In this document: one piece after another, positions 15,267 to 23,642 of the stretch | Position numbering within the stretch: the first letter of the stretch is position 1 | Layout: each line of letters starts with the position of its first letter | DNA from: Polaromonas sp. YR568 | GTDB lineage: Bacteria > Pseudomonadota > Gammaproteobacteria > Burkholderiales > Burkholderiaceae_C | Assembly (NCBI GenBank): GCA_945878995.1 | Contig: CAMCUN010000045.1 | Location: 1-32,036 of the forward strand | Direction: 5' to 3' | Length of the DNA stretch: 32,036 nucleotides | Notes under the pieces: generated by a model | Told to the model about the DNA's origin: nothing | The model's input: the letters and a program-made list of their open reading frames with translations, nothing else | The model's database searches: none | Position numbers and translations under genes: made by a program

Positions 15267-16813
15267 GCTCACCCTCCCAAGCATCTCGCTTGCAGCTCGC
15301 AGGCATCACCAAGCGCTACCCGTCTGTGGTGGCCAACCAGAACGTTGACCTGCGGGTCGAGCCCGGCCAGGCCCATGCCGTGCTGGGGGAAAACGGTGCG
15401 GGCAAGTCCACGCTGATGAAAATCATTTACGGCGCGGTCAAGCCCGATGAGGGCCACATCGAGTTCAACGGCAAGCCGGTGCACATTCGCAACCCGCAAC
15501 AAGCGCGGGCCTTGGGCATCAGCATGGTGTTTCAGCATTTCAGCCTGTTTGACACCTTGAGCGTGGCTGAAAACGTGTGGCTGGGCCTGGACAAGTCCCT
15601 GAGCCTGGCCGAGGTCACCCGCCGCATTGAGGCCAAGGCCAGCGAGTACGGCCTGGACATTGCGCCCGACAGGCCCGTGCACACCCTGAGCGTGGGCGAG
15701 ATGCAGCGCGTGGAAATCTTGCGCGCCCTGCTGACCCACCCACAGCTCTTGATTTTGGACGAGCCCACCTCGGTGCTCACGCCGCAGGCCGTGGACAAGC
15801 TCTTTATGGTGCTGAACAAGCTGGTCAGCCAAGGCTGCAGCCTGCTCTACATCAGCCACAAATTGCACGAAATCCGCGCGCTGTGCAGCGCCTGCACGGT
15901 GCTGCGCGGCGGCCAAGTCACGGGCGTGTGCGACCCGCGCCAAGAATCCAATGCCTCGCTCAGCCGGCTGATGATTGGCGCTGAACCGCCGGCCCTGGCG
16001 CACAAAGCCCGCGCGCCCGGCCCCGTGGTGCTCCAGGCCCAAGGCCTGAACCTGGTCAGCGAAGACCCCTTTGGCATGGACCTGCAGGGCATAGACCTGC
16101 AGGTGCACAGCGGCGAGGTGGTGGGCATTGCCGGGGTGTCGGGCAATGGCCAGCGGGAACTCATGTACGCGTTGTCGGGCGAAGACGCCAGGCCGCTGGG
16201 GGGCAGCTTGTCCATGGAGGGCGCCTCCTTGGTGGGCCTGGGGCCGCAAGCGCGCCGGCAGCTGGGCCTGCACTTTGTGCCTGAAGAACGTTTGGGCCGG
16301 GGCGCGGTGCCCGCCATGAGCTTGGCCCACAACCTGCTGCTCACGCGCGCAGAGTCTGTGGGTGCGGGAGGCTGGATACGCACAGGCGCGCTGGCCGAGC
16401 AGGCGCGCGGCCTGATTGAGCGCTTTCGCGTCAAGGCCGGGGGGCCGCACGCGGCGGCGCAGTCGCTATCAGGTGGCAACTTGCAAAAATTCATTGTGGG
16501 CCGCGAGATCGAGGCCCAACCGAGGCTGCTGATCTTGTCGCAACCCACCTGGGGCGTGGACGTGGGGGCGGCCGCGCAAATTCGCAGCCAAGTGCTGGCC
16601 CTGCGCGACGCCGGCTGCGCCGTGCTCTTGGTAAGCGAGGAGCTCGATGAACTGTTTGAAATGTGCGACCGCCTCCATGTGATTGCCAAGGGCCGACTGT
16701 CGCCCTCCTTGGACCGCGAGCAGGCCACGGTGGCGCGCATTGGCGAGTGGATGAGCGGGCTGTGGCCCAGCCCTGCGCAGCTGGACACGGGAGGCGCTCA
16801 TGCTCAGGCTTGA
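15263..16813 (+). CDS. ABC transporter ATP-binding protein, two ATPase domains (BMP/nucleoside-purine type)
   Basis: The 516-residue protein has two fused ATPase domains, as in RbsA/NupA-type importers. Domain 1 has Walker A GENGAGKST (42-50), the Q-loop in MVFQHFSLF, signature LSVGEMQ (142-148) and Walker B LLILDEP (162-168). Domain 2 has a modified Walker A (GVSGNGQREL), signature LSGGNLQ and ILSQPTWGVDVG in place of a canonical Walker B Glu, which is usual for the second site in this subfamily. It energises uptake of a nucleoside or nucleobase with the two following permeases and the BMP lipoprotein. It starts four bases inside the LysR gene; the next gene starts 14 bases before its end. 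Confidence 0.93.
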   Translation: MSSPSQASRLQLAGITKRYPSVVANQNVDLRVEPGQAHAVLGENGAGKSTLMKIIYGAVKPDEGHIEFNGKPVHIRNPQQARALGISMVFQHFSLFDTLSVAENVWLGLDKSLSLAEVTRRIEAKASEYGLDIAPDRPVHTLSVGEMQRVEILRALLTHPQLLILDEPTSVLTPQAVDKLFMVLNKLVSQGCSLLYISHKLHEIRALCSACTVLRGGQVTGVCDPRQESNASLSRLMIGAEPPALAHKARAPGPVVLQAQGLNLVSEDPFGMDLQGIDLQVHSGEVVGIAGVSGNGQRELMYALSGEDARPLGGSLSMEGASLVGLGPQARRQLGLHFVPEERLGRGAVPAMSLAHNLLLTRAESVGAGGWIRTGALAEQARGLIERFRVKAGGPHAAAQSLSGGNLQKFIVGREIEAQPRLLILSQPTWGVDVGAAAQIRSQVLALRDAGCAVLLVSEELDELFEMCDRLHVIAKGRLSPSLDREQATVARIGEWMSGLWPSPAQLDTGGAHAQA

Positions 16814-17858
16814 AGCGCGGCCCCAGCCGTCTCGCGCGTGGACCTATGCATCGCCCTTGCTGGCCATTGCCATCACGGTGCTGCTGGGCGTGCTCTTGTT
16901 CATGGCCCTGGGCAAAGACCCGGTGCGCGGGCTGCAAATGTTTTTTTGGGAGCCCATCAAAACCAAGTACGCCCTGGGCGAGTTGATGGTCAAGGCCACG
17001 CCGCTCTTGCTCATTGCCTTAGGTCTGGCCGTGTGCTTTCGCTCCAATGTATGGAACATTGGCGCCGAGGGGCAGTTCATCATTGGCGCGGTCTGCGCAG
17101 GCGGCGTGGCCCTGCTGGCCGACAAGGAATCTGGCCGCTGGATGTGGCTGGCCGTGGTGGCCGCAGGCATGCTGGGCGGCATGGCCTGGGCGGGCCTGAC
17201 GGCGGTGCTGCGCGACCGCTTCAATGCCAGCGAAATTTTGGTCAGCCTGATGTTGGTCTACGTGGCCGACATGGTGCTCAGTTACTTGGTCTATGGCCCC
17301 TGGAAAGACCCGGCGGGCTTTAACTTTCCGCAGTCCAAGACCTTTGAGGCCGCCACACAAATCCCCCGCCTGATGAGCGGCTCGCGGGTCAGCGTGGGCC
17401 TGCTGCTGGCCTTGGCGGCCGCCGCCGCGCTGTGGGTGTTTTTGTTCCGCACGCGCGCAGGCTTTGCCCAGCAAGTGGGCGGCTTGGCGCCTGCGGCTGC
17501 GCGTTATGCGGGCTTTTCCTCGCGCCGCGCGCTGTGGACGGCGCTCTTGGTCTCGGGCGCCGCAGCCGGCCTGGCCGGCGCGCTGGAGGTGGCCGGCCCC
17601 ATTGGCCAGCTCACCCCCTACGTGCCCGCAGGCTACGGATTTGCCGCCATCATCGTGGCCTTTGTGGGGCGCTTGCACCCCGCGGGCATGGTGCTGTCAG
17701 CCATTCTCATGAGCATGTTCTACATAGGCGGCGAGCTCGCGCAGTCGCGCCTGGGGCTGCCCAAGTCCATCACGGGCGTGTTCCAGGGCTTGCTGCTGTT
17801 TTGCCTGTTGGCCTGTGACACGCTGGTGACCTACCGCCTGCGCCTGAGGAAAGCCTGA
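16800..17858 (+). CDS. ABC transporter permease (BMP/nucleoside-purine type), first subunit
   Basis: This 352-residue inner-membrane protein belongs to the BPD_transp_2 permease family, which has about ten hydrophobic segments. Characteristic strings are the first helix (LLAIAITVLLGVLLFMALG), NVWNIGAEGQFIIGA, FNASEILVSLMLVYVADMVLSY and YGFAAIIVAFVGRLHPAG. The last two surround the loop that contacts the ATPase. The ATG overlaps the ATPase gene by 14 bp and has a GGGAGG Shine-Dalgarno 6 nt upstream. It pairs with the next permease to form the heterodimeric channel. Substrate is inferred to be a purine or nucleoside from the neighbouring xdh operon and LysR regulator, not from the sequence itself. 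Confidence 0.9.
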   Translation: MLRLEARPQPSRAWTYASPLLAIAITVLLGVLLFMALGKDPVRGLQMFFWEPIKTKYALGELMVKATPLLLIALGLAVCFRSNVWNIGAEGQFIIGAVCAGGVALLADKESGRWMWLAVVAAGMLGGMAWAGLTAVLRDRFNASEILVSLMLVYVADMVLSYLVYGPWKDPAGFNFPQSKTFEAATQIPRLMSGSRVSVGLLLALAAAAALWVFLFRTRAGFAQQVGGLAPAAARYAGFSSRRALWTALLVSGAAAGLAGALEVAGPIGQLTPYVPAGYGFAAIIVAFVGRLHPAGMVLSAILMSMFYIGGELAQSRLGLPKSITGVFQGLLLFCLLACDTLVTYRLRLRKA

Positions 17859-18775
17859 TGGAAGCCTACGCACTTTTATTGGCCGCCACGCTGAACGCGG
17901 GCACCGTGCTGGCGCTGGCCGCGCTGGGCCTGCTCATCAACGAGAAAGCCGGCGTGGTCAACCTGGGCGCCGAAGGCCTGATGCTGTGCGCCGCCATCGC
18001 CGGCTTTGTCGCCGTGGTGCACACCGGCAGCGACCTGCTGGGCTTTGCCGCTGGCATGGGCGCCGGGGCGCTGCTGGCGGCCTTGTTTGGCGTGCTGGTG
18101 ATTTGGTTGGGCACCAACCAGTACGCCACAGGCTTGGCGCTGAGCCTGTTTGGCGTGGGCTTTTCAGCCTTTGTGGGCATCAAGTATGTGCAAGAAAAGC
18201 TGCCTCCACGGCCGCAATTCAGCTGGCCTGTGTTGGGCGACATCCCGCTGCTGGGGCCGGCCTTGTTCAAACAACACCCCCTGGTGTATGGCGCCATGTT
18301 GATTGCTGCCGCACTGATTTGGTTCCTCTACAAAAGCCGCACCGGCCTGGTGCTGCGGGCGGTGGGCGAATCGCCCGCCTCGGCCCACGCCCTGGGCTAC
18401 CCGGTGCGGCTCATCCGCCTGGCGGCCGTGGTGGCAGGTGGCGCCTTGTGCGGGCTGGCCGGGGCCTACCTGTCTGTGATTTACACGCCGCTGTGGGTCG
18501 AAGGCATGGTGGCGGGCAAGGGCTGGATTGCGCTGGCGCTCACCACCTTTGCCACCTGGCGGCCGGCCCGGGTTTTGCTAGGTGCTTACCTGTTTGGCGG
18601 CGTGACCATGCTGCAGTTTCACCTGCAAGGCGCGGGCGTGGACGTGCCCAGCCAAATGCTGACCGCCTTGCCCTATTTGGCCACCATCGTGGTGCTGGCC
18701 CTGATTTCGCGCAACCCCACATGGATCAGGGTCAACATGCCGGCCTCTTTGGGCAAACCTTTTCACCCTGGGTGA
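17858..18775 (+). CDS. ABC transporter permease (BMP/nucleoside-purine type), second subunit
   Basis: This 305-residue BPD_transp_2 family permease is the partner of the preceding one. It shows the typical opening (LNAGTVLALAALGLLINEKA), GVVNLGAEGLMLCAA, TNQYATGLALSLFGVGFSAF, LRAVGESPASAHALGYPV and the late AYLFGGVTMLQFHLQ. The start and the previous stop share one base (TGATG) and a GAGGAA precedes it, so translation is coupled. It ends 63 bp before the substrate-binding protein gene. Homologous pairs (for example NupB/NupC or YufP/YufQ) import nucleosides; which purine this one prefers is open. Confidence 0.9.
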   Translation: MEAYALLLAATLNAGTVLALAALGLLINEKAGVVNLGAEGLMLCAAIAGFVAVVHTGSDLLGFAAGMGAGALLAALFGVLVIWLGTNQYATGLALSLFGVGFSAFVGIKYVQEKLPPRPQFSWPVLGDIPLLGPALFKQHPLVYGAMLIAAALIWFLYKSRTGLVLRAVGESPASAHALGYPVRLIRLAAVVAGGALCGLAGAYLSVIYTPLWVEGMVAGKGWIALALTTFATWRPARVLLGAYLFGGVTMLQFHLQGAGVDVPSQMLTALPYLATIVVLALISRNPTWIRVNMPASLGKPFHPG

Positions 18776-18838
18776 TCCCGGTTGATAATTGTTATTGGCT
18801 TTTTCTCACCCCCCTGTCTTCTCACCAAAGGAATAGAC

Positions 18839-19981
18839 ATGACCCATTTTTCCAAGCGCTCAGTCCTCAAGCTGGCAGCCCTCACCACCGTGGCGGCTGC
18901 TGTGCTCGTGGGCTGCGGCAAAAAAGAAGAACCTAAAGCGGCTGCCCCCGCGCCCGTGGCCAAAGCTGAGCCGCTGAAAATTGCGTTCGCCTACGTCGGC
19001 CCCGTCGGTGACGGCGGCTGGACCTTTGCCCACGACAACGCGCGCAAGGCCCTGGAAAAAGAATTCGGCGACAAGATCGTCACCTCCTTTGTGGAGAAAG
19101 TGCCCGAGAGCGCCGACGCTGAGCGCGTGATCCGCGACATGGCCGGCCAGGGCAACAAGCTGATTTTTGGCACCACCTTTGGCTACATGGAGCCCATGCT
19201 CAAAGTGGCTGCCGACTTCAAAGATGTGAAGTTTGAGCACGCCACCGGCTACAAGCAAGCCGACAACATGCGCACCTACGACAGCCGCACCTATGAAGGC
19301 GCCTACATGGCGGGCGTGATCGCTGGCAAGATGACCAAGAGCAACACGCTGGGCGTGGTCGCCTCCATCCCCATTCCTGAGGTCATCCGCAACATCAACA
19401 CCTTCACCTTGGGCGCACAGTCGGTCAACCCCAAAATCAAGACTCGCGTGGTCTGGGTCAACGAGTGGTTCAACCCACCCAAAGAAACCGAAGCGGCCAC
19501 CTCGCTCATCAACGGGGGTGCCGACGTGCTGTTCCAAAACACCGACTCCAGCGCCGTGCTGCAAACCGCCGAGAAAATGGGCAAGCGCGCCTTTGGTTGG
19601 GATTCGGACATGACCGCCTACGGCCCCAAAGCCCACCTGGGCTCGGCCATCATCAACTGGGCGCCCTACTACATCAAGGCCACGCAAGAAGCGCTGGACG
19701 GCAAGTGGACAGGCAACAGCGGCATTTGGTGGGGCGTGAAAGAAGGCGCCATTGACATGGTGTCGGTGGCGGCCGACATCCCCGAAGAGACCAAAAAGCG
19801 CGTTGACGAAATCAGGGCTGGCCTCAAAGACGGCAGCTTTGCCATCTGGAAAGGCCCCATCGTGGGCCAAGACGGCAAGGAAATCCTCGCCAAAGACGCG
19901 GTGGCCGACGACAAGTTCCTCTCCGGCGTGAACTTCTACGTCAAGGGTGTGGACGGCAAGGTCCCAAGCGGCAAAAAGTAA
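18839..19981 (+). CDS. BMP-family substrate-binding lipoprotein of the ABC importer
   Basis: This 380-residue protein captures the substrate in the periplasm for the three transporter subunits upstream. It has a lipoprotein signal (KRSVLKLAALTTVAAAVLVGC), an Ala-Pro-Lys linker and then the Bmp fold with IAFAYVGPVGDGGWTFAHD, RVIRDMAGQGNKLIFGTTFGY, YEGAYMAGVIAG, NGGADVLFQNTDSSAVLQTAE and FGWDSDMTAYGP. Bmp proteins (PnrA, XacB-type) bind purine nucleosides or nucleobases, in line with the genomic setting. ATG 18839 has AAAGGA 7 nt upstream; an earlier in-frame start at 18782 gives a signal peptide less typical for the family. The 63-bp gap before it may hold an extra promoter, since binding proteins are often made in excess. 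A strong terminator follows. Confidence 0.92.
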   Translation: MTHFSKRSVLKLAALTTVAAAVLVGCGKKEEPKAAAPAPVAKAEPLKIAFAYVGPVGDGGWTFAHDNARKALEKEFGDKIVTSFVEKVPESADAERVIRDMAGQGNKLIFGTTFGYMEPMLKVAADFKDVKFEHATGYKQADNMRTYDSRTYEGAYMAGVIAGKMTKSNTLGVVASIPIPEVIRNINTFTLGAQSVNPKIKTRVVWVNEWFNPPKETEAATSLINGGADVLFQNTDSSAVLQTAEKMGKRAFGWDSDMTAYGPKAHLGSAIINWAPYYIKATQEALDGKWTGNSGIWWGVKEGAIDMVSVAADIPEETKKRVDEIRAGLKDGSFAIWKGPIVGQDGKEILAKDAVADDKFLSGVNFYVKGVDGKVPSGKK

Positions 19982-19999
19982 GCGGCTTTTGCCTTGAAC

Positions 20000-20029
20000 A
20001 AAAAAAGCTGCCTGCGGGCAGCTTTTTTT
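20000..20029. terminator. Bidirectional intrinsic terminator
   Basis: A GCTGCC/GGCAGC stem (20007-20012 with 20017-20022, four-base loop) is flanked by seven A on the left and seven T on the right. It therefore ends transcripts from both sides: the purine importer operon on the plus strand and the glk end of the zwf-pgl-glk operon on the minus strand. It lies 19 bp past the importer stop and 57 bp past the glk stop. Confidence 0.95.
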
Positions 20030-20085
20030 GGCACCCAAGCCAGCCACCATGGCCCAGCTTGGAGCACAGGCGCTCTCAGGCGCTC

Positions 20086-21093
20086 TCAGTCGCTTGGGGC
20101 GTAGAGCGTCAAGGCCTGTGAGGCCCCTTCCAAGGCGGGCGAGACCGGGCTGTCTATGACCCAGGTGGGAATGGCCTGCAGGTAAGCGGCAAAGCGGCCC
20201 TTGGCCTCAAAGCGGGCGCGAAACGGCGTGTCCTTGAAACGCTCGCCCAAGCGCGGCACGATGCCGCCACCTATGTAGACGCCGCCGCGAGCCCCCAGGG
20301 TGAGCGCCAAGTCGCCCGCCACGCTGCCCAAAAAGCCGCAAAAAAGCTCTACCGCCTCGTGCGCGGTGGAGCCAGGCTGCGCTTGCGCGCGCGCCATCAC
20401 GTCGGCGGGCGTGGTGATCTCCAGGCCCTCATCGCCGTGGAGCTCGCACAGCGCATGGTAGAGCTCCAACAGGCCCGCCCCACACACCACGCGCTCGGCC
20501 GACACATGGCCGTAGCGCTTGCGCAGCAGGCTGATGACCCTGAATTCCAATTCATTTTGGGCGCTGAGCGTGACGTGGCCGCCCTCCCCAGACAGGGGCA
20601 GGTACTGGCCTGGATGGCCCATGGGCAGCAGGCCAGACACCCCCAAACCCGTGCCCGCGCCTATGAGCGCCACCGCAGCGCCTGCGGCTGCGCGGCCCGC
20701 CCCCACTTGGCGCAGTTGCTCGGGCCGCAGCTGCGGCAGTGCCAGCGCCAGCGCCGTGAAGTCGTTGAGCAGCAGCAAGCGCTGCAGGCCCAAAGCCTGG
20801 CGAACATGGTCAATGGAAAAAGCCCAGTGGTGGTTGGTCATGGCCACTTGGTCGCTGTGGACGGCGGTGGCGATGCCAAAGGCCGCGCAGGCCGGCGCCG
20901 CCAAGCCCTGGGCCTGAAGGTAGCTTCGCGCCGCGTCCACCAAGGTGGGGTGCTCCGCACAAGGCAGCACCTGCACATGGCTGATGGGCGCTTGGGGCTG
21001 GACTTGCCAGCCAAAGCGGGCGTTGGTGCCGCCTATGTCGCCCAGCCAGCGGGGGAAGGCCGGGGTGTGTTGACCAGAATGCGATTCAAACAT
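20086..21093 (-). CDS. glk: Glucokinase
   Basis: Glucokinase phosphorylates intracellular glucose with ATP to glucose 6-phosphate. The 335-residue product fits the bacterial Glk family (PF02685). It starts with the phosphate-binding GDIGGTNARF (18-27), then LLLNDFTALALALP (with the catalytic Asp), IGAGTGLGVSGL, the glucose-contacting SGEGGH and, near the end, ARGGVYIGGGIVPRL. ATG 21093 is 22 nt after the pgl stop, so it is the last gene of a zwf-pgl-glk operon. Its own ribosome-binding site is poor, so coupling is likely. A short tandem repeat (GGCGCTCTCA twice, 20069-20088) overlaps the stop codon. Glucose set free from beta-glucan by the GH81 and GH16 enzymes would be its natural supply. 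Confidence 0.94.
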   Translation of the reverse strand: MFESHSGQHTPAFPRWLGDIGGTNARFGWQVQPQAPISHVQVLPCAEHPTLVDAARSYLQAQGLAAPACAAFGIATAVHSDQVAMTNHHWAFSIDHVRQALGLQRLLLLNDFTALALALPQLRPEQLRQVGAGRAAAGAAVALIGAGTGLGVSGLLPMGHPGQYLPLSGEGGHVTLSAQNELEFRVISLLRKRYGHVSAERVVCGAGLLELYHALCELHGDEGLEITTPADVMARAQAQPGSTAHEAVELFCGFLGSVAGDLALTLGARGGVYIGGGIVPRLGERFKDTPFRARFEAKGRFAAYLQAIPTWVIDSPVSPALEGASQALTLYAPSD

Positions 21094-21115
21094 TTTCAGT
21101 GAGGCGTTGGCGCAG

Positions 21116-21895
21116 TCATGGATGAACGGGCAGCGGACCCGCCTCTCCAGTGGATCCGACCACCCACAAAGCCACAGGCGCCTGCGCTTGGTGCAGCACA
21201 CAAGAAATAGGCAGCTGCTCATTGCGCGCTTGCAGAGCCAGGCGCAGCGTGGCGAGTTTATCGGCCCCGACCACGGGCAGCACCAGCTGGCGCGAGCGCA
21301 GCAGCTGCGCCAAGGTCTGCGTGACGCGGGCAAAAGGCGCATTCGCCGGGGGGCGGGCCAGGTGCATGGGCAAGCAGGCCTGCGGGCAAGCCAAGTCCAG
21401 CGCCTGCGCCAACTCCTGACCATCGGCAAACAGCGAGGCAGTGTGGCCGTCGGCGCCCATTCCCAGCACCAGCACGTCGGCCGGCCCCAGCGCTTGCAGC
21501 GCCTGGTCGGCGGCGGCCGCCAGCTCGGTGGCCGAAGGCAAGCGCCCGTGTTCTTGCGGCACCAAGGGCGTGAACTGGGCTGCGCTGGCCGCGCCTTGCA
21601 GCAAATGCGCGCGCACCAAGCGCGCGTTGCTGGCTTCATGGCTGGCGGGCACGCAGCGCTCGTCCACCAAGCTCACCCGCACCCGCGACCAGTCCAGCGG
21701 TTGCTCGCGCAGCGCCTCGAACATGGCCACCGGCGACTGGCCGCCCGAGACGCTGAGCAGCGCTTGCCCCCTGTCGGTGAGCGCCAGTCGCAAGTGCTGG
21801 GCAATGTCTTGGGCCATGGCCACGGCCAGGCTGTCTGCGCTGGCGCTGTGCAGGGTGACTGAAGCTGGCCAGGGCGAAGAAAGTGGCGCGTTCAT
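21116..21895 (-). CDS. pgl: 6-phosphogluconolactonase
   Basis: Pgl hydrolyses 6-phosphogluconolactone to 6-phosphogluconate in the cytoplasm, the second step after zwf. The 259-residue product has the DevB/NagB-like motifs LLSVSGGQSPVAMFEAL, VRVSLVDERCVP and the catalytic region VLVLGMGADGHTASLF with its His. ATG 21895 shares one base with the zwf stop (TGATG), so the two are translationally coupled; the preceding GTG at 21898 is less likely to be the start. The 22-nt distance to glk continues the operon. Together they form a compact glucose to 6-phosphogluconate unit. Confidence 0.93.
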   Translation of the reverse strand: MNAPLSSPWPASVTLHSASADSLAVAMAQDIAQHLRLALTDRGQALLSVSGGQSPVAMFEALREQPLDWSRVRVSLVDERCVPASHEASNARLVRAHLLQGAASAAQFTPLVPQEHGRLPSATELAAAADQALQALGPADVLVLGMGADGHTASLFADGQELAQALDLACPQACLPMHLARPPANAPFARVTQTLAQLLRSRQLVLPVVGADKLATLRLALQARNEQLPISCVLHQAQAPVALWVVGSTGEAGPLPVHP

Positions 21896-23355
21896 CACGC
21901 GTCCTCAAACCATTGGAGCTTGTCGCGTGCCACCAGGGCCGAGGAGGTGGAGGGCCCCCAACTGCCCGCGGGGTAGTGGCGGGGCTTGTCGCCCTGGGTT
22001 TGCCAAGCTTGCAAGATAGGGTCTATCCAGGTCCAGGCGGCTTCCAATTCGTCGCGGCGCATGAAGTGGGTGAGCCGGCCTTTGATGACGTCCATGAGCA
22101 GGCGCTCGTAAGCCTCGGCCCGGCGCTTGTCCGACGAGCCTTGCAAGTCCAAGCCCAGCTCCACCGGTTGGAGCAGCATGCCCGAGCCAGGCTCTTTGGC
22201 CATCAGCCCCAGGTGGATGGACTCTTCAGGCTGCAGGCGGATGATGAGCCGGTTGGGCTGCTGGCTGTGCGTTTTGCCAAAAATGGAAAAGGGCTGCTCG
22301 GCAAACTCGATGATGATTTCCGAGCGGCGCGACTGCATGCGCTTGCCTGTGCGCAGCAAAAAGGGCACGTTGGCCCAGCGGGCGTTGTCGATGTGCACGC
22401 GCAGCGCCACAAAGGTTTCGGTGCGGCTGTCGGGTGGCACATTGGCCTCTTGCAGGTAGCCCACCACCGCCTGCCCGTCACTGGCCCCAGCGCTGTACTG
22501 CCCGCGCACGGTGTCCTGCTTGACGCTGTCCGCATCCATCTTGCGCAGCGAGCGCAGCACCTTGAGTTTTTCGTCGCGCACATCGTCGGCGTCCAGCGAG
22601 ATGGGCGGCTCCATGGCCACAATACACAGCAGCTGCAGCAAGTGGTTTTGCACCATGTCGCGCAGCGCACCTGCGCCGTCGTAAAAGCCTGCACGCGAGC
22701 CCACGCCCACGGTCTCGGCCACCGTGATTTGGATGCTCTTGATGTAAGGGGCGCGCCACAGCGGCTCAAAAACGGCATTGCCAAAGCGCAGCACCATGAG
22801 GTTTTGCACGGTTTCTTTGCCCAGGTAATGATCGATCCGGTAGATCTGCCGCTCTTGAAAATGCCGGGCCACTTCGGCGTTGATCAGGCGGGCCGAGGCC
22901 AGGTCGGTGCCCAATGGTTTTTCAAGCACCACGCGGTCTTCTGCCCCAATCAGCCCTGCATCGCTGAGATTGGCGCAAATCTTGGTGAACAAGCTGGGGG
23001 CGGTGGCCAGGTACAGCACGCGCTGGGCCTGCACGCGCAGCGCGAGCTTGAGCTTTTCATAGGCCTCGGGCTGGCCCACATCCATGGCCACGTAGTCCAG
23101 CCGGTCTAAAAAGGTGGCCCAAGCGGGCCCGCTGAACGCGCTGGGCTCAATGAAGGGCGGGCACTGGCCAGCCACAAACTGCAGGTACTCAGTGCGGCTC
23201 CAAGCTTGGCGCCCTATGCCCACAATGCGCGTGGCAGCGCTCAGGCGTTCGTGCAGATGGGCCATGTAAAGCGCAGGCAGCAGTTTGCGCAGCGACAGGT
23301 CGCCCGCGCCACCGAAGATGAGCAGGTCAAGAGCGGGTTCTGGGGCAGGGGTCAT
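21895..23355 (-). CDS. zwf: Glucose-6-phosphate 1-dehydrogenase
   Basis: Zwf oxidises glucose 6-phosphate to 6-phosphogluconolactone with NADP+, feeding the Entner-Doudoroff or pentose phosphate pathway. The 486-residue length is typical. The nucleotide-binding loop is IFGGAGDLSLRKLLPALY near the N-terminus, the substrate signature is RIDHYLGKE (about 173-181) and the later EKPLGTDL and DGAGALRDMVQNHL are conserved. ATG 23355 is the first of the zwf-pgl-glk operon. The upstream gap contains two 13-bp palindromes and a plausible promoter. No normal Shine-Dalgarno is seen in the zwf direction: the purine-rich GAGAGGAGG at 23361-23370 is on the other strand. Confidence 0.95.
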   Translation of the reverse strand: MTPAPEPALDLLIFGGAGDLSLRKLLPALYMAHLHERLSAATRIVGIGRQAWSRTEYLQFVAGQCPPFIEPSAFSGPAWATFLDRLDYVAMDVGQPEAYEKLKLALRVQAQRVLYLATAPSLFTKICANLSDAGLIGAEDRVVLEKPLGTDLASARLINAEVARHFQERQIYRIDHYLGKETVQNLMVLRFGNAVFEPLWRAPYIKSIQITVAETVGVGSRAGFYDGAGALRDMVQNHLLQLLCIVAMEPPISLDADDVRDEKLKVLRSLRKMDADSVKQDTVRGQYSAGASDGQAVVGYLQEANVPPDSRTETFVALRVHIDNARWANVPFLLRTGKRMQSRRSEIIIEFAEQPFSIFGKTHSQQPNRLIIRLQPEESIHLGLMAKEPGSGMLLQPVELGLDLQGSSDKRRAEAYERLLMDVIKGRLTHFMRRDELEAAWTWIDPILQAWQTQGDKPRHYPAGSWGPSTSSALVARDKLQWFEDA

Positions 23356-23392
23356 CTTGGTGAGAGGAGGTCAGCCAACAGGCGTTGGACGA

Positions 23393-23405
23393 GTAACAAA
23401 ATTAC
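23393..23405. promoter_or_regulatory. Candidate operator GTAA-N5-TTAC (proximal, zwf)
   Basis: GTAACAAAATTAC lies 38 bp before the zwf ATG and would overlap the inferred transcription start. The core GTAA-N5-TTAC equals that of the HexR consensus (TGTAAT-W3-ATTACA), and zwf is a classical HexR target; the flanking bases match only partly. The LacI regulator encoded next door is the alternative. Its partner palindrome lies 53 bp away. Confidence 0.55.
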
Positions 23406-23409
23406 CATC

Positions 23410-23438
23410 GCATTAGATATATGGGTTATTTTCACCAA
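23410..23438 (-). promoter_or_regulatory. Possible zwf promoter
   Basis: On the minus strand TTGGTG (23438-23433) and TAATGC (23415-23410) are separated by 17 bp. Both boxes are imperfect. The pair lies between the two GTAA-N5-TTAC sites, so bound regulator would bracket it. Confidence 0.35.
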
Positions 23439-23445
23439 TTCTGGA

Positions 23446-23458
23446 GTAACCAGGTTAC
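23446..23458. promoter_or_regulatory. Candidate operator GTAA-N5-TTAC (distal, zwf)
   Basis: GTAACCAGGTTAC is a perfect 13-bp palindrome around a central A. Its centre is 53 bp from the proximal site (about five helical turns), which suits looping or cooperative binding. A further half site, GGTTACC, follows at 23464-23470. Confidence 0.6.
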
Positions 23459-23642
23459 AAAACGGTTACCTGAGCGGCTTCATTGCCCTGCTTCATCTGT
23501 GCAAAAAGGCAAACCCTCTTTGGCCATTAAAAATCCAGCACACGCTGTGCTGCAGGCCGCTGTGCTGGCGTGTGTTGTCGCTGTTTGACCAAGGCGGGGC
23601 GCTTCAAACAAGCAGCGCAAGCCATACCTGCTGGGCGGCTCA

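Noticed and set aside
20069..20088. Tandem GGCGCTCTCA at the glk stop as a mobile-element target-site duplication
   Set aside because: The two copies abut with nothing inserted between them, so this is a simple tandem duplication.
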